DNA of 64,000 nucleotides from Microbacterium salitolerans (lineage in GTDB: Bacteria; Actinomycetota; Actinomycetes; Actinomycetales; Microbacteriaceae). A program made the translations under genes and the position numbers. Shown piece by piece: positions 41,656 through 50,625 of the stretch; position 1 is the stretch's first letter; each line of letters starts with the position of its first letter. The notes below the pieces were generated by a model. That model had not been told where the DNA came from, made no database searches, and saw nothing but the letters and a program-made list of their open reading frames with translations. The stretch is taken from NCBI RefSeq assembly GCF_019720895.1, contig NZ_JAHKSH010000002.1, positions 434,001-498,000 of the forward strand. Reading direction: 5' to 3'.

Positions 41656-42345
41656 TCATGCCAGGGCGAACTCGACCGCGGCGCGGACGTGCAGGCTCGT
41701 CGAGGCGAAGACGGGCACGGACGCGTCGTCGTCGCCGATGAGCAGCTCGATCTCGGTGCAGCCGAGGATCACTCCCCCGGCACCGGCCGCGACGAGCTGT
41801 GCGATCACGCGGCGGTACTCGTCACGAGACTCCTCCCTCACGACACCGCGAACGAGCTCCTCGTAGATGACCCGATCGATCGTCGTCCTCCCGGTGGCAT
41901 CGGGGACGATCGTCTCGACGCCGTGGGCGCTCATGCGGTCGCGGTAGAAGGACTCCTCCATGGTGAAGCGCGTGCCGAGCAGAGCGACCTTCGACAGCCT
42001 CGCGTGACGGATCGCATCGGCCGTCACGTCGACGAGATGCAGGAACGGCACGCTGATCGCGTCTTCGATGTGGCCCGCCACCTTGTGCATCGTGTTCGTG
42101 CACAGCACGATGACGTCGACATCGGCGGCTTCCAGGGCGCGCGCTTCGGCCGCGAGCACCCGTCCTGCCTCGTCCCACTCCCCCGCCACCTGCATGCGCT
42201 CGATGTCGGCGAAGTCGACGGATCCCATGACGCAGTTCGCGGAGTGCAGCCCACCGAGTCGCTCGCGCACCAGTTCGTTGATGAGTCGGTAATAGAGGGC
42301 GGAGCTCTCCCAGCTCATGCCGCCGATGAGTCCGATCCTCTTCAT
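41656..42345 (-). CDS. Aspartate/glutamate racemase-family protein
   Basis: The 229-residue protein begins 'RIGLIGGMSWESSALYYR' and has the two catalytic cysteines in VLCTNTMH and LGCTEIELL, matching the aspartate racemase (YgeA-like) family. It may supply D-aspartate or act on another amino acid. GAGGA precedes the ATG. It is 10 bp after a short reading frame and near a GNAT gene on the same strand, suggesting a three-gene unit. Confidence 0.88.
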   Translation of the reverse strand: MKRIGLIGGMSWESSALYYRLINELVRERLGGLHSANCVMGSVDFADIERMQVAGEWDEAGRVLAAEARALEAADVDVIVLCTNTMHKVAGHIEDAISVPFLHLVDVTADAIRHARLSKVALLGTRFTMEESFYRDRMSAHGVETIVPDATGRTTIDRVIYEELVRGVVREESRDEYRRVIAQLVAAGAGGVILGCTEIELLIGDDDASVPVFASTSLHVRAAVEFALA

Positions 42346-42355
42346 TCCTCGAGTC

Positions 42356-42532
42356 TCACACGGTCGTCATGGGGTGGGAGGGAACCGGCCGCTCGCCGAG
42401 CGTCCCCCGGCGGCTGTCGGCGACCCCGTCGGGGCCGATCTCGACGACGATGTCGGACGCGACCTGCGCGACGTCGAGATCGAAGAGTGCGGAGGACTCG
42501 ACGAAGCGGCCGACGAGACGCACGTCGCGCAC
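42356..42532 (-). CDS. Small hypothetical protein between GNAT and racemase genes
   Basis: A 58-codon frame from GTG 42532 to TGA 42356 reads MRDVRLVGRFVESSALFDLD and ends PVPSHPMTTV. It lies 35 bp after the GNAT stop and 10 bp before the racemase start, and its composition looks protein-like (hydrophobic-acidic alternation, 'VASDIVVEIGPDG'). A ribosome site (GAGGAG) is about 18 bp upstream, too far to be convincing. It may be real or a chance frame. Confidence 0.35.
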   Translation of the reverse strand: MRDVRLVGRFVESSALFDLDVAQVASDIVVEIGPDGVADSRRGTLGERPVPSHPMTTV

Positions 42533-42567
42533 GGAGACGGCGAGAGCGGGCTCCTCGCGGAGACGGA

Positions 42568-43077
42568 CTACGGGGCCTGCGTCACGTCGAGCCGCATCTC
42601 GATCTCCTTGCCGTAGGGCGGGAGCTCGTACGGATGCGTCGCTCCCGTCTCGACGAAACCTCGTCGCCGGTAGAACGCGATCGCGCGCGGGTTGTGGGCG
42701 TGCACGTCGAGCATGAGCGAGTCGCCGTGATCGCGGGCCCAATCGATGATCCCGCTCAGCAGCGCGTCGGCGATGCCTGAGCCCTGTCCGCGGGCCTCCG
42801 GAGCGACGAACACCCCGACGAGGATCGCCCCTCGCACCTCGCCGACGACTCCGCTCATGACCCCGAGCCATCGGCCCGCCTCGTCGACGGCGGCCAGCGC
42901 GACGCTGTACCCGTCGCCGGCGCGGGCGGCGCGCTCGCGCCACTCATCGTCGGTTCGTATGCGCGCGTCGGCCAGCGTCTCGCCGTAGGCGATGGGCGTG
43001 TCCTCGAGCATGCGGAGCCGGATCGCCCGGAACTCACGCCAGTCGTCGGCCGTGATACGGCGGATCGAGATCGACAT
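42568..43077 (-). CDS. GNAT acetyltransferase
   Basis: The 169-residue protein has 'SISIRRITADDWREFRAIRLRML', the acetyl-CoA loop 'VGVFVAPEARGQGSGIADALL' and 'VHAHNPRAIAFYRRRGFVETG'. ATG 43077 is preceded by GGGGAG; upstream in-frame extensions are less likely. It is first of the group running to the racemase gene. Confidence 0.88.
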   Translation of the reverse strand: MSISIRRITADDWREFRAIRLRMLEDTPIAYGETLADARIRTDDEWRERAARAGDGYSVALAAVDEAGRWLGVMSGVVGEVRGAILVGVFVAPEARGQGSGIADALLSGIIDWARDHGDSLMLDVHAHNPRAIAFYRRRGFVETGATHPYELPPYGKEIEMRLDVTQAP

Positions 43078-43165
43078 CGTGACTCCCCTGGTCGCTGAGC
43101 GATCCACGCTACCCGTGCACCGCGGAACGGTGGACCTCGCGGGGGTCGCCTCCTACGCTGGCCGG

Positions 43166-43564
43166 ATGACCGACCCGATGCCGCTCATCCACCACACGGC
43201 GATCTACGCCTCCGACTTCGAGACGAGCGAACGGATCTTCACCGCGGCCCTGGCGACCCTCGACATCGTCGCGGGCGAACGCAACCATCTGGGCGTCGAG
43301 TACTGGCGTGAAGGATCCGATACACCGTCGTTCTGTGTCGGGCCTCCGCCCCGCCCCGATTACGTGACCCGCCGCGTGCACGTCGCGTTCACGGCGCCGG
43401 ACAAGGAGGCGGTGAACCGCTTCTACGCCGCAGCGGTCGAGGCGGGCGCGCGCGCGAAGCACGCGCCGCGCGTGTGGCCCGAGTACGCCGCCTACTGCTG
43501 TTTCGTCCGAGACCCCGACGGCAACAACATCGAGGCGGTCGTGAAGCTCGCGTCGCTCGAGTGA
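43166..43564 (+). CDS. VOC-family (glyoxalase-like) protein
   Basis: The 132-residue protein has the two-repeat glyoxalase/bleomycin-resistance fold: 'IHHTAIYASDFETSERIF' and 'HVAFTAPDKEAVNRFY...DPDGNNIEAV'. Metal ligands are likely the early His and late Glu. ATG 43166 lies six bases after TACGCT (43154-43159). Its stop directly abuts the stop of the convergent lysozyme gene. Confidence 0.87.
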   Translation: MTDPMPLIHHTAIYASDFETSERIFTAALATLDIVAGERNHLGVEYWREGSDTPSFCVGPPPRPDYVTRRVHVAFTAPDKEAVNRFYAAAVEAGARAKHAPRVWPEYAAYCCFVRDPDGNNIEAVVKLASLE

Positions 43565-44311
43565 TCAGTGACGGACAGCGAGCTCGTCGAGGGATCCGCT
43601 CACCGCATTCATGTCGATGAAGGGCTCGTCGCCGTCGTATCCGTCGAGGCGGTCGCGATGCGAGTACTGCCAGATGGCCCAGTCTCGGCCGTCGGACAGT
43701 GACGGCGGCGTGATGACCGAGCGGATCCAGATGGGGTTGTCCTCGTAGGATCCGGCCACATATCGGTCGTAGTAGTCGGCCGTGGCGTAGATGACCGGGG
43801 CGACTCCGTAGTGCGCCTCGAGCTCGGCGAGGAGCGGGTCGAGGATCTCCGCGACGCGCTCCCGGGACGGCGGCTCCTCGCAGAACTCGGCGTAGCACTC
43901 GACATCCACGGCGACCGGGAGGGTGCCGTCGACTGGAACGGTGTCGATGACGTGCGCGGCCTGCTCCTTGCTCGTGCTCTCGTAGCTCAGAAAGTGATAC
44001 GCGCCGGTGAGAAGAGCTGTGTCGGCCGCGGCCTCCCAGTTGTCCGCGAACCGCGAGTCGATGTATGAGGACCCCTCCGTCGCCTTGATGTAGGCGAACT
44101 CGATGTCCTCATCGGCCAGAACTTGCCAGTCGATGTCGCCCTGGTACGACGACACGTCGACTCCGCGCACGTCGTAGCCCGCCGCGAAGATCCGCCCCGG
44201 CCAGATCACGCCGGACGCGACGAGACCCGTGAGCGCGGCGAGCGCGACGACGACGGTTCCGCCGACGATCGCGAGTGTGCGCCATCGGCGCGGCGCGGGC
44301 TCGGCGGTCAT
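43565..44311 (-). CDS. GH25 family lysozyme, membrane-anchored
   Basis: The 248-residue protein has an N-terminal transmembrane anchor (about 12-34) and a GH25 muramidase domain: GVDVSSYQGDIDW, FAYIKATEG, VAVDVE (catalytic Asp/Glu), and 'WAIWQYSHRDRLDGYDG'. It should cleave peptidoglycan glycan chains outside the cell. No wall-binding repeats are present. Its start overlaps the stop of the UvrA-like gene by four bases, so it is the downstream member of that transcript. Confidence 0.9.
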   Translation of the reverse strand: MTAEPAPRRWRTLAIVGGTVVVALAALTGLVASGVIWPGRIFAAGYDVRGVDVSSYQGDIDWQVLADEDIEFAYIKATEGSSYIDSRFADNWEAAADTALLTGAYHFLSYESTSKEQAAHVIDTVPVDGTLPVAVDVECYAEFCEEPPSRERVAEILDPLLAELEAHYGVAPVIYATADYYDRYVAGSYEDNPIWIRSVITPPSLSDGRDWAIWQYSHRDRLDGYDGDEPFIDMNAVSGSLDELAVRH

Positions 44312-46866
44312 CGCGACATCGCCGCATCGTCCAGAGCGGCGCGAAGGTACCGCGCCGTGACGCTCCCGGCTGCGCCCGCGACCTCTTCCGGCGTGCCCTC
44401 GGCGACGACGGAGCCGCCCGCCGTGCCCGCTCCCGGGCCGAGGTCGACGACCCGGTCGGCGCGCGTGACGACCCGCATGTCGTGCTCGACGATGATGACG
44501 GTGTTGCCGCCGTCGACGAGGTGCTGCAGATGGCCGACGAGGCGGTCGGCGTCGGACGGATGCAGGCCCGATGTCGGTTCGTCGAGCAGGTAGAGCGTGT
44601 CGCCGCGCTGGGCGCGGTGCAGTTCGGAGGCGAGCTTGACGCGCTGCGCCTCTCCGCCAGAGAGCTCGGGCGCGGGCTGGCCGAGCGAGACGTAGCCGAG
44701 CCCGACGTCGACCAGCGCGTCGAGATGGCGGGTGACGTCGGCGTCGCCTGAGAAGAACTCGCGCGCCTCGACGACGCTCATCGCGAGCACATCGGCGATC
44801 GTCTTTCCGCGCAGCTCGATCTCGAGCGTCTCGGATCCATAGCGGTTGCCGCCGCAGGTCGTGCAGGGCGCGTGCACCGACGGCAGGAAGAGGAGCTCGA
44901 CCTCCATCGTCCCCTCCCCCTTGCAGACGGGACAGCGTCCCGCGGCCAGGTTGAACGAGAATCGACTGGCGCTGTACCGGCGCCGTCGCGCCTCCGGGGT
45001 CTGCGCGAACAGCGTGCGCACGCGATCGAACAGTCCGGAGTACGTCGCAACGTTCGAGCGGGGCGTGCGGCCGATCGGCTTCTGATCGACGCGGACGACA
45101 CGGCGCAGCCGATCGCGGGGCCCATCGGCCTGGCCGACGGTCACGACGGGCTCGTCGGTGAGCGAAGGAGCGTGAGACGACGTGGCAGGCTCGTCGGGAT
45201 CAGCCGCAACCGCATCGCTTGCCAGGCTTCCCGCGAGCAGATCGGGGATCGCCTGGTTCACGAGGGTCGACTTGCCGGATCCGGACACGCCGGTCACCGC
45301 AGTGAGGGCTCCGACAGGGAGGCGCACGTGGAGGCCGTCGAGGTTGTGGCGGGTGACGCCCGTAAGGACCAGGTGCGCGTCGGCCGCGCGGCGCGGCGCG
45401 GGATCTTTCGAAGCGACCTCGCCGAACAGGTAGCGGCGGGTGGACGACTCCTCGATCGCGCGGAGGCCCTCGAGCTCGCCCGAGTAGAGCACCGTGCCGC
45501 CGTTCGCGCCGGCGCCCGGGCCGATGTCGACGATCCAGTCGGCCGCGCGGATCACATCGAGCTTGTGCTCGACGAAGAACACGGTGTTGCCGGAGTCCCG
45601 GAGCGCGCGCAGGATCCCGAGGAGCGCCTCGGTGTCGTCGGGATGCAGCCCCGCCGAGGGCTCGTCGAGGACGAAGACGACGCCGAACAGCTGCGACAGC
45701 ACCTGCGTTGCCAGACGCATGCGCTGCATCTCCCCCGACGACAGCGTCGGCGTGGCGCGATCGAGCGACAGCGAGCCGAGGCCGAGATCCACGAGGGGCG
45801 CGAGGCGGGCGCGGACCTCCGCGGCGAGGCGCTGGGCGGCCAGCCGGATCTCGGGCGCGATGTCGTCGTGCCCGCTCGGGGTCCACTCGTCCGAGAGCAC
45901 GCGATCCATGATGATCGCGACCTCGTCGAGCGGCAGCTGCGCCATCTCGACGATGTCGATGCCGTCGAACGTCACGTCGAGCGCGTCGGGCTTCAGTCGG
46001 CGGCCGCCGCAGGTCGGGCACTCCGCGCTCACGAGGAACCCGGCCGCCCGCTCGCGCATCTTGGCGCTCTTCGACGAGGCGAACGTGTCGAGGAGGAGCT
46101 TCTTCGCGCCGACGAACGTGCTCATGTAGGACGGCTTCTCCCCCGCCTCGAGCGCGCGTCGGGCCTCTTCTGGCGGCCGCTTCGCGTAGACGGGCACCTG
46201 CGGCGTGTCCTGCGTATACAGGATCCATTCCTGCTGGTCGCGCGGCAGATCGCGCCACGGGACGTCGATGTCGTAGCCGAGCGAGACGAGGCTGTCGCGC
46301 AGCTGCGTGCCGTGCCAGGCGCGGGGCCAGGCGGCGATCGCGCGGTCGCGGATCGTCAGCGACTCGTCGGGCACCATGACCGACTCGGGGACGTCGTACA
46401 CGCGGCCGAGCCCATGGCATTCCGCGCACGCGCCCTGGACGGTGTTCGTCGAGAACTCCTCAGCGAGGAGCATCGGCCGGCCCTCGGGGTACGTGCCGGC
46501 ACGCGAATAGAGCATGCGCACGACGTTCGCGATCGTCGTCGCGCTTCCGACCGTCGAGCGCGCGCTGCCGGATCCGCGCTGCTGCGGGAGCGCGACGGCG
46601 GGCGGCAGACCCTCGATCGCGTCGACATCGGGCGCACCGACCTGCTGGATGAGGCGGCGCGCGTACGGCGCGACCGACTCGAAATACCGCCGCTGCGCCT
46701 CGGCGTAGAGCGTGCCGAAGGCGAGGGAGCTCTTGCCCGAGCCGGAGACGCCCGTGAACGCGACGAGCGCACCCCGGGGAATGTCGACGTCGACGTCCTG
46801 CAGGTTGTGCTCGCGCGCGCCGCGCACGCGGACGCGGTCGGGCACGGAGCGGGTATCGAGATCCAC
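44308..46866 (-). CDS. UvrA-like ABC ATPase, second paralogue
   Basis: The 852-residue protein has two ABC units (Walker A GVSGSGKSSLAF and GVSGSGKSTLVN; Walker B VLDEPSAGLH and LLDEPTSGLH). Signature 1 is TLSSGEMQRMR, with the second Gly replaced by Ser; signature 2 is ELSGGEAQRVK. Only about 20 residues separate LYSRAGT from the first zinc pair (CAECHG), so the UvrB-binding domain is absent. A non-conserved insertion of about 50 residues follows the second Walker A. It precedes a lysozyme gene with a 4-bp overlap. GTG 46866 is the likely start. Confidence 0.86.
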   Translation of the reverse strand: MDLDTRSVPDRVRVRGAREHNLQDVDVDIPRGALVAFTGVSGSGKSSLAFGTLYAEAQRRYFESVAPYARRLIQQVGAPDVDAIEGLPPAVALPQQRGSGSARSTVGSATTIANVVRMLYSRAGTYPEGRPMLLAEEFSTNTVQGACAECHGLGRVYDVPESVMVPDESLTIRDRAIAAWPRAWHGTQLRDSLVSLGYDIDVPWRDLPRDQQEWILYTQDTPQVPVYAKRPPEEARRALEAGEKPSYMSTFVGAKKLLLDTFASSKSAKMRERAAGFLVSAECPTCGGRRLKPDALDVTFDGIDIVEMAQLPLDEVAIIMDRVLSDEWTPSGHDDIAPEIRLAAQRLAAEVRARLAPLVDLGLGSLSLDRATPTLSSGEMQRMRLATQVLSQLFGVVFVLDEPSAGLHPDDTEALLGILRALRDSGNTVFFVEHKLDVIRAADWIVDIGPGAGANGGTVLYSGELEGLRAIEESSTRRYLFGEVASKDPAPRRAADAHLVLTGVTRHNLDGLHVRLPVGALTAVTGVSGSGKSTLVNQAIPDLLAGSLASDAVAADPDEPATSSHAPSLTDEPVVTVGQADGPRDRLRRVVRVDQKPIGRTPRSNVATYSGLFDRVRTLFAQTPEARRRRYSASRFSFNLAAGRCPVCKGEGTMEVELLFLPSVHAPCTTCGGNRYGSETLEIELRGKTIADVLAMSVVEAREFFSGDADVTRHLDALVDVGLGYVSLGQPAPELSGGEAQRVKLASELHRAQRGDTLYLLDEPTSGLHPSDADRLVGHLQHLVDGGNTVIIVEHDMRVVTRADRVVDLGPGAGTAGGSVVAEGTPEEVAGAAGSVTARYLRAALDDAAMSR

Positions 46867-46966
46867 CGTGGCAGCTCATTTCGTTCGTCGGCTGTCGGAG
46901 CGGATCCACTCTGTCAGGAGGCGACGCCGGGACGCGAACCTGCCGCCTGTCGCGGTCGTGCGTCGG

Positions 46967-48700
46967 TCACCGCGGCGTGCGACTGCCGCGTCCGCCGAAC
47001 AGCGCGTGCAGAAGCGGCAGCGCGGAGGCTGCGATGAGCACCGTTGCCCACGCGGGGCTCGGCTCGAGCAGGAGCGCGCCGCCGATGAGGAGGCCCGCGA
47101 ACAGGACGGCGGACGCCACCCGCCGGGCGATGCCCGTGAGCCGGTCGAGGCGCCGCTCGAGGCGAGACGTGTCGAACGTCAGCGAGCCGTCCTCGATCCG
47201 CGTCACGACCGCGTCGAGACGCTGCGGCATGCGCCACAGGATCGCGGCGCTCGACGTCGCCTGCGACGTGAGATCTCCGACGACGTTCCGGCTCTCCTCG
47301 CGGAGCAGCCGTGCGGCATAGGGCTCGGCAGCCGACCACAGGCTGAACGCCGGGTTCAGGCTGCTGCACATCCCGGACGTGAGCGCGACGGTGCGGAACA
47401 GCAGCAGCAGCTTCTCGGGGAGCTGGACGGGCAGCACGCGGATCGTGTCGCCGAACTCGGCCGCGAAGTCGCGGAACTCCCGCGGGTCGACGTCCTTGAG
47501 CTCCGACATCGCCATGCCGCCGAATCGGGCGAACAGCGTCGTGAGGATCCGCTCGAGCTCTGGCGTGTCGGCCGACGGCAGCAGGACGCCGATCTCCTGT
47601 GCCGCGGCGACGAGTCCGCGGCTGTCCCGTGATGCGACGGCGACGAAGAGCATGCGGAGCCCGTCTCGCAGGTGGGGCGGCACGTCGCCCATCATCCCGA
47701 AGTCGACGAACGTCAGCTTCCAGCCGGTCGGCGAGCTCGGATCGCCGGTCGGCGTCACGAACATGTTCCCGGGGTGCGGATCCGCGTGGAAGAAGCCGTG
47801 CTCGAACACCTGGTCGAGCATCACCTCGGCGAAGATCGACGCGACCTCCGCCGGATCGATGCCGGCGGCGCGCAGCGCATCCGTGTCGGCGATCTTGATG
47901 GCTGTGACGTCCGACAGGGTGAGCACGCGGCGGGTCGTGCGCTCCCAGGCGATCGCGGGGGCGTCGACGCGCGGATCGTCCGCGAACGCCTCGGCGAAGC
48001 GCTCGGCGCTCGCCGCCTCGTGCAGATAGTCGATCTCCTCGTGGCAGACCTCCGCGAATTCCTCGACGAGGCCCGGTGCATCGACGCGGTCGGCGACGAT
48101 GCGCACGCGGCGCAGCCACCCGGCGACGCGCCGGAGCGCGGCCAGATCGACGGCCACGATCCCGTCGATGCCCGGTCGCTGCACCTTCACGATCACGTCC
48201 GCGAAGCCGGCGTCGCCCGACGCCGCGGGAGTCAGCCGCGCGCGATGCGCCTGACCGAGTGAGGCCGCGGCGACCGGATCCGCGTCGAACGACGCGAAGG
48301 CACGGTCGAGCGGCATGCCGAGCTCGGCCTCCGCCAGCTGTCGGATCGCGGGGAACGGCACCGCGGGCACCTCATCCTGCAGATCCGCGAGCTCCGAGGT
48401 GACCTCGGGTGGGAGGACGTCGAGGCGGGACGAGAGGAACTGGCCGACCTTGATCATGAGCCCGCCGAGATCGATCGCGAGGGCGCGGAAGCGCTGCGCG
48501 ACGCGCTGCATCCGCCGGTCGCGTGTGCGCGCGACGAGCCGGCCGAAGCCGACGCGGGCGAGGACGAGCTCGTACCACCACGTCTGGACGAGGACGCGCG
48601 CCGCGAAGGCGAGGATGCGGCGATATCGGGCGCGGTGCACCCCCGTCGCCGGGTCTTTCGCGGGCACCGTCGTCGACGGTGCGGCGGTCGCGGTCGTCAC
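46967..48700 (-). CDS. AarF/UbiB-family kinase-like protein
   Basis: The 577-residue protein has an ABC1/ADCK fold: KxGQ-type 'IKVGQFLSSR', Ala-rich loop AASLGQAHRA, 'VIVKVQRPG' Lys, catalytic HADPHPGNMF and DFGMMG. Two C-terminal transmembrane helices anchor it. UbiB family proteins support isoprenoid-lipid metabolism (quinones). GTG 48700 starts 28 bp after the PadR stop, so the PadR-like repressor and this kinase form an operon. Confidence 0.88.
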   Translation of the reverse strand: MTTATAAPSTTVPAKDPATGVHRARYRRILAFAARVLVQTWWYELVLARVGFGRLVARTRDRRMQRVAQRFRALAIDLGGLMIKVGQFLSSRLDVLPPEVTSELADLQDEVPAVPFPAIRQLAEAELGMPLDRAFASFDADPVAAASLGQAHRARLTPAASGDAGFADVIVKVQRPGIDGIVAVDLAALRRVAGWLRRVRIVADRVDAPGLVEEFAEVCHEEIDYLHEAASAERFAEAFADDPRVDAPAIAWERTTRRVLTLSDVTAIKIADTDALRAAGIDPAEVASIFAEVMLDQVFEHGFFHADPHPGNMFVTPTGDPSSPTGWKLTFVDFGMMGDVPPHLRDGLRMLFVAVASRDSRGLVAAAQEIGVLLPSADTPELERILTTLFARFGGMAMSELKDVDPREFRDFAAEFGDTIRVLPVQLPEKLLLLFRTVALTSGMCSSLNPAFSLWSAAEPYAARLLREESRNVVGDLTSQATSSAAILWRMPQRLDAVVTRIEDGSLTFDTSRLERRLDRLTGIARRVASAVLFAGLLIGGALLLEPSPAWATVLIAASALPLLHALFGGRGSRTPR

Positions 48701-48728
48701 GGTCGTCTCGCCCCCATCGACGACCTCG

Positions 48729-49295
48729 TCACGCGTCGGCCAGGATCGTGTACAGCTTCTTCCGGGCCTCGTCGAGCACGGCGACGGCACGCTCGACCTG
48801 CTCGGGTGTGCCCGTGCGAGCGACCTGCGCGGCGGCCCCGGCGAGATCCGCGCCGGCCTTCGGGATGGCCCCGAACGAGGGATTGCTCCGCGCACCGGGC
48901 GCCTCCCACGGGGCGGGCTTGTCGGCGGCCTCCTCCGAGACCTCGCGTCCGGCCTCGGTGAGCGAGTAAGTCTTGCGTCCGCCGTCCTCCTCGGCGGCGA
49001 CCATCCCCTCGTCGGCGAGAAGCTGCAGGGTCGGATAGACGGATCCGGCGCTCGGCTTCCACGTGCCGCCGCTGCGCTCCTCGATCTCGCGGATGATCTG
49101 ATACCCGTGCATGGGCCGCTCGGCCAGTACGGCGAGCACCGCGGCGCGCACGTCTCCACGCGCCATCCGGGGCGATCCGGCGCGCGGATCCATCGAGCTG
49201 CGCAGCTGCTCCATCGCCTCCCACAGGGCGGCTCCCGGCCCCCCGCTGCTGAATCCGGCCCCGCCGAACCCGCTTGACGCAGATGTTCTGTGCAT
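48729..49295 (-). CDS. PadR-family regulator
   Basis: The 188-residue protein has a glycine-rich N-terminal extension, then the PadR winged helix 'VRAAVLAVLAERPMHGYQIIREIEERSGGTWKPSAGSVYPTLQLLADEGMV' (residues about 46-96) and a helical C-terminus. GAGGAGG lies just before ATG 49295. A palindrome over its promoter is the likely operator. Downstream partner is the AarF-like kinase. Confidence 0.9.
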   Translation of the reverse strand: MHRTSASSGFGGAGFSSGGPGAALWEAMEQLRSSMDPRAGSPRMARGDVRAAVLAVLAERPMHGYQIIREIEERSGGTWKPSAGSVYPTLQLLADEGMVAAEEDGGRKTYSLTEAGREVSEEAADKPAPWEAPGARSNPSFGAIPKAGADLAGAAAQVARTGTPEQVERAVAVLDEARKKLYTILADA

Positions 49296-49333
49296 GATGC
49301 CTCCTCGCTGTCGGCTCGCGGTACGCGAGCGAT

Positions 49334-49347
49334 ACATAACGATATGT
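49334..49347. promoter_or_regulatory. Candidate PadR operator
   Basis: ACATA-ACGA-TATGT, a perfect 5-bp inverted repeat inside an AT-rich island about 40 bp upstream of the PadR start, where the -10 would lie. Confidence 0.5.
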
Positions 49348-49367
49348 CGTTCGCCTACGGAGCGGAA

Positions 49368-49408
49368 GGGGTGTCCGGATGACGCGATACGCGTCATCCG
49401 GACACCCC
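49368..49408. terminator. 19-bp hairpin between PadR and carboxypeptidase genes
   Basis: GGGGTGTCCGGATGACGCG-type arm (49368-49386) pairs perfectly with 49390-49408, leaving an ATA loop. Confidence 0.7.
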
Positions 49409-49410
49409 GA

Positions 49411-49428
49411 ACCGGACCTCGGTCCGGT
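49411..49428 (-). terminator. Second hairpin after the carboxypeptidase gene
   Basis: ACCGGACC/GGTCCGGT, 8 bp with a two-base gap, 22 bp past the carboxypeptidase stop; with the 19-bp hairpin beside it, it forms a tandem terminator. Confidence 0.55.
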
Positions 49429-49450
49429 GCACCTCAACGCCGCGGCACGG

Positions 49451-50497
49451 TCATTCCTTGCACGAGGTGCGGATGCGGTCGCCGCGCTCGGGAAGGTCGA
49501 ACACGCTCTCGGGGTCGACGGAGTCGAAGCTGCCGTCCGTGATCGCGCCGAGCACTGAGTCCATGCTCGTGAGCGCCTCCTTCGTGAGGACACCCGACGA
49601 CTTCTGGCCGACCTCCTGCTGGCCGCGCTGCTCGATCAGGAGCGTGGGGATCCCGTCCAGCGACAGCCCGTTCCGCGCCGTGGTGGCGGTGTCGGACTGC
49701 GGATAGAGGGTGACCGTGGCGTGGCCGTTGCCGGCCAGCCCGTCTCCGATCACGGACGCGGCGCGCTTGGCCGTGTCCGCGACGCCGGCGGCGACATCCG
49801 GGTGCGTGCCCCACATGACCGACATGGTCGCCATGTCGCCGTCCTCGGTCCCGTAGGTGACCTGGTGGTGGTAATCGAGCACGAGGTCGGGCTGGACCTC
49901 CTGCAGGAACTCCTGGATCGCGGCAGCCTCGGGCGCCAGGCTCATGTCCTGGTCGGAGGGACCGAAGGTGCGGTTGAGGTCGACGTCGTTGCTGTTGCGG
50001 CGGGGGTCGAGGCCGCTCGCCCAGTCGTCGCGGTTGTACCGCTCCCAGCCGTCGGGGTTCAGGCGGGGCACCACGACGAGCGTGACTGCGTCGCGGATGT
50101 CCTGCGCGGCGGGCGATGGTGCCGATACGTTCTTCAGCAGCGCCACCGCGGCCTCCGTGCCGATCGGTTCATCGCCGTGGATCTGCGTCTGCACGACGAT
50201 CGTGCGAGAACCACTGCCCACGGTCACGGCGTTCAGCGCGCGCCCCTCGACCGAGCGGCCGATCTCCTCGACGGAGACGACGTCTCCCCGCCGTGACTCG
50301 AGCCGGTCGATCTGCTGCTGCAGCTCCTCGTTCGACAGCATTCCGTTGAGATTGACGGGCTGCTTGCCGCATTGGACGTATGGGCCGTTCGGTGTCGAGT
50401 CGGAGCTCGCAGACGCCGGTGCGGCGAACGCGGCGATCGAGAGGGGAAGTGCCAGAGCGGCCACGGCCAGCGCGGCGATGGGACGGCGACGTCGCAT
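49451..50497 (-). CDS. Secreted M14 zinc carboxypeptidase
   Basis: The 348-residue protein has a Sec signal peptide (RRRR, hydrophobic core, AxA around residue 30) and M14 motifs: zinc ligands in QIHGDEPIG (HxxE) and LDYHHQ (His), NPDGWERYNR and NSNDVDLNR substrate residues, and catalytic Glu in LLIEQRG. Three cysteines are present, two able to pair in the mature protein. AAGGAG lies six bases before ATG 50497, which is preferred over ATG 50512. Confidence 0.9.
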   Translation of the reverse strand: MRRRRPIAALAVAALALPLSIAAFAAPASASSDSTPNGPYVQCGKQPVNLNGMLSNEELQQQIDRLESRRGDVVSVEEIGRSVEGRALNAVTVGSGSRTIVVQTQIHGDEPIGTEAAVALLKNVSAPSPAAQDIRDAVTLVVVPRLNPDGWERYNRDDWASGLDPRRNSNDVDLNRTFGPSDQDMSLAPEAAAIQEFLQEVQPDLVLDYHHQVTYGTEDGDMATMSVMWGTHPDVAAGVADTAKRAASVIGDGLAGNGHATVTLYPQSDTATTARNGLSLDGIPTLLIEQRGQQEVGQKSSGVLTKEALTSMDSVLGAITDGSFDSVDPESVFDLPERGDRIRTSCKE

Positions 50498-50625
50498 GTC
50501 GGTCTCCTTCATTGGGGATCAGGGCACCGAACAGTTAACCGGCACGCCGGCCCCCGCGAAAGCCGAGTGCCACGCTTCGCACAGAGTGGCGGTCGGCGTT
50601 CGTCGGCCTCGGAGACAATGGACGG

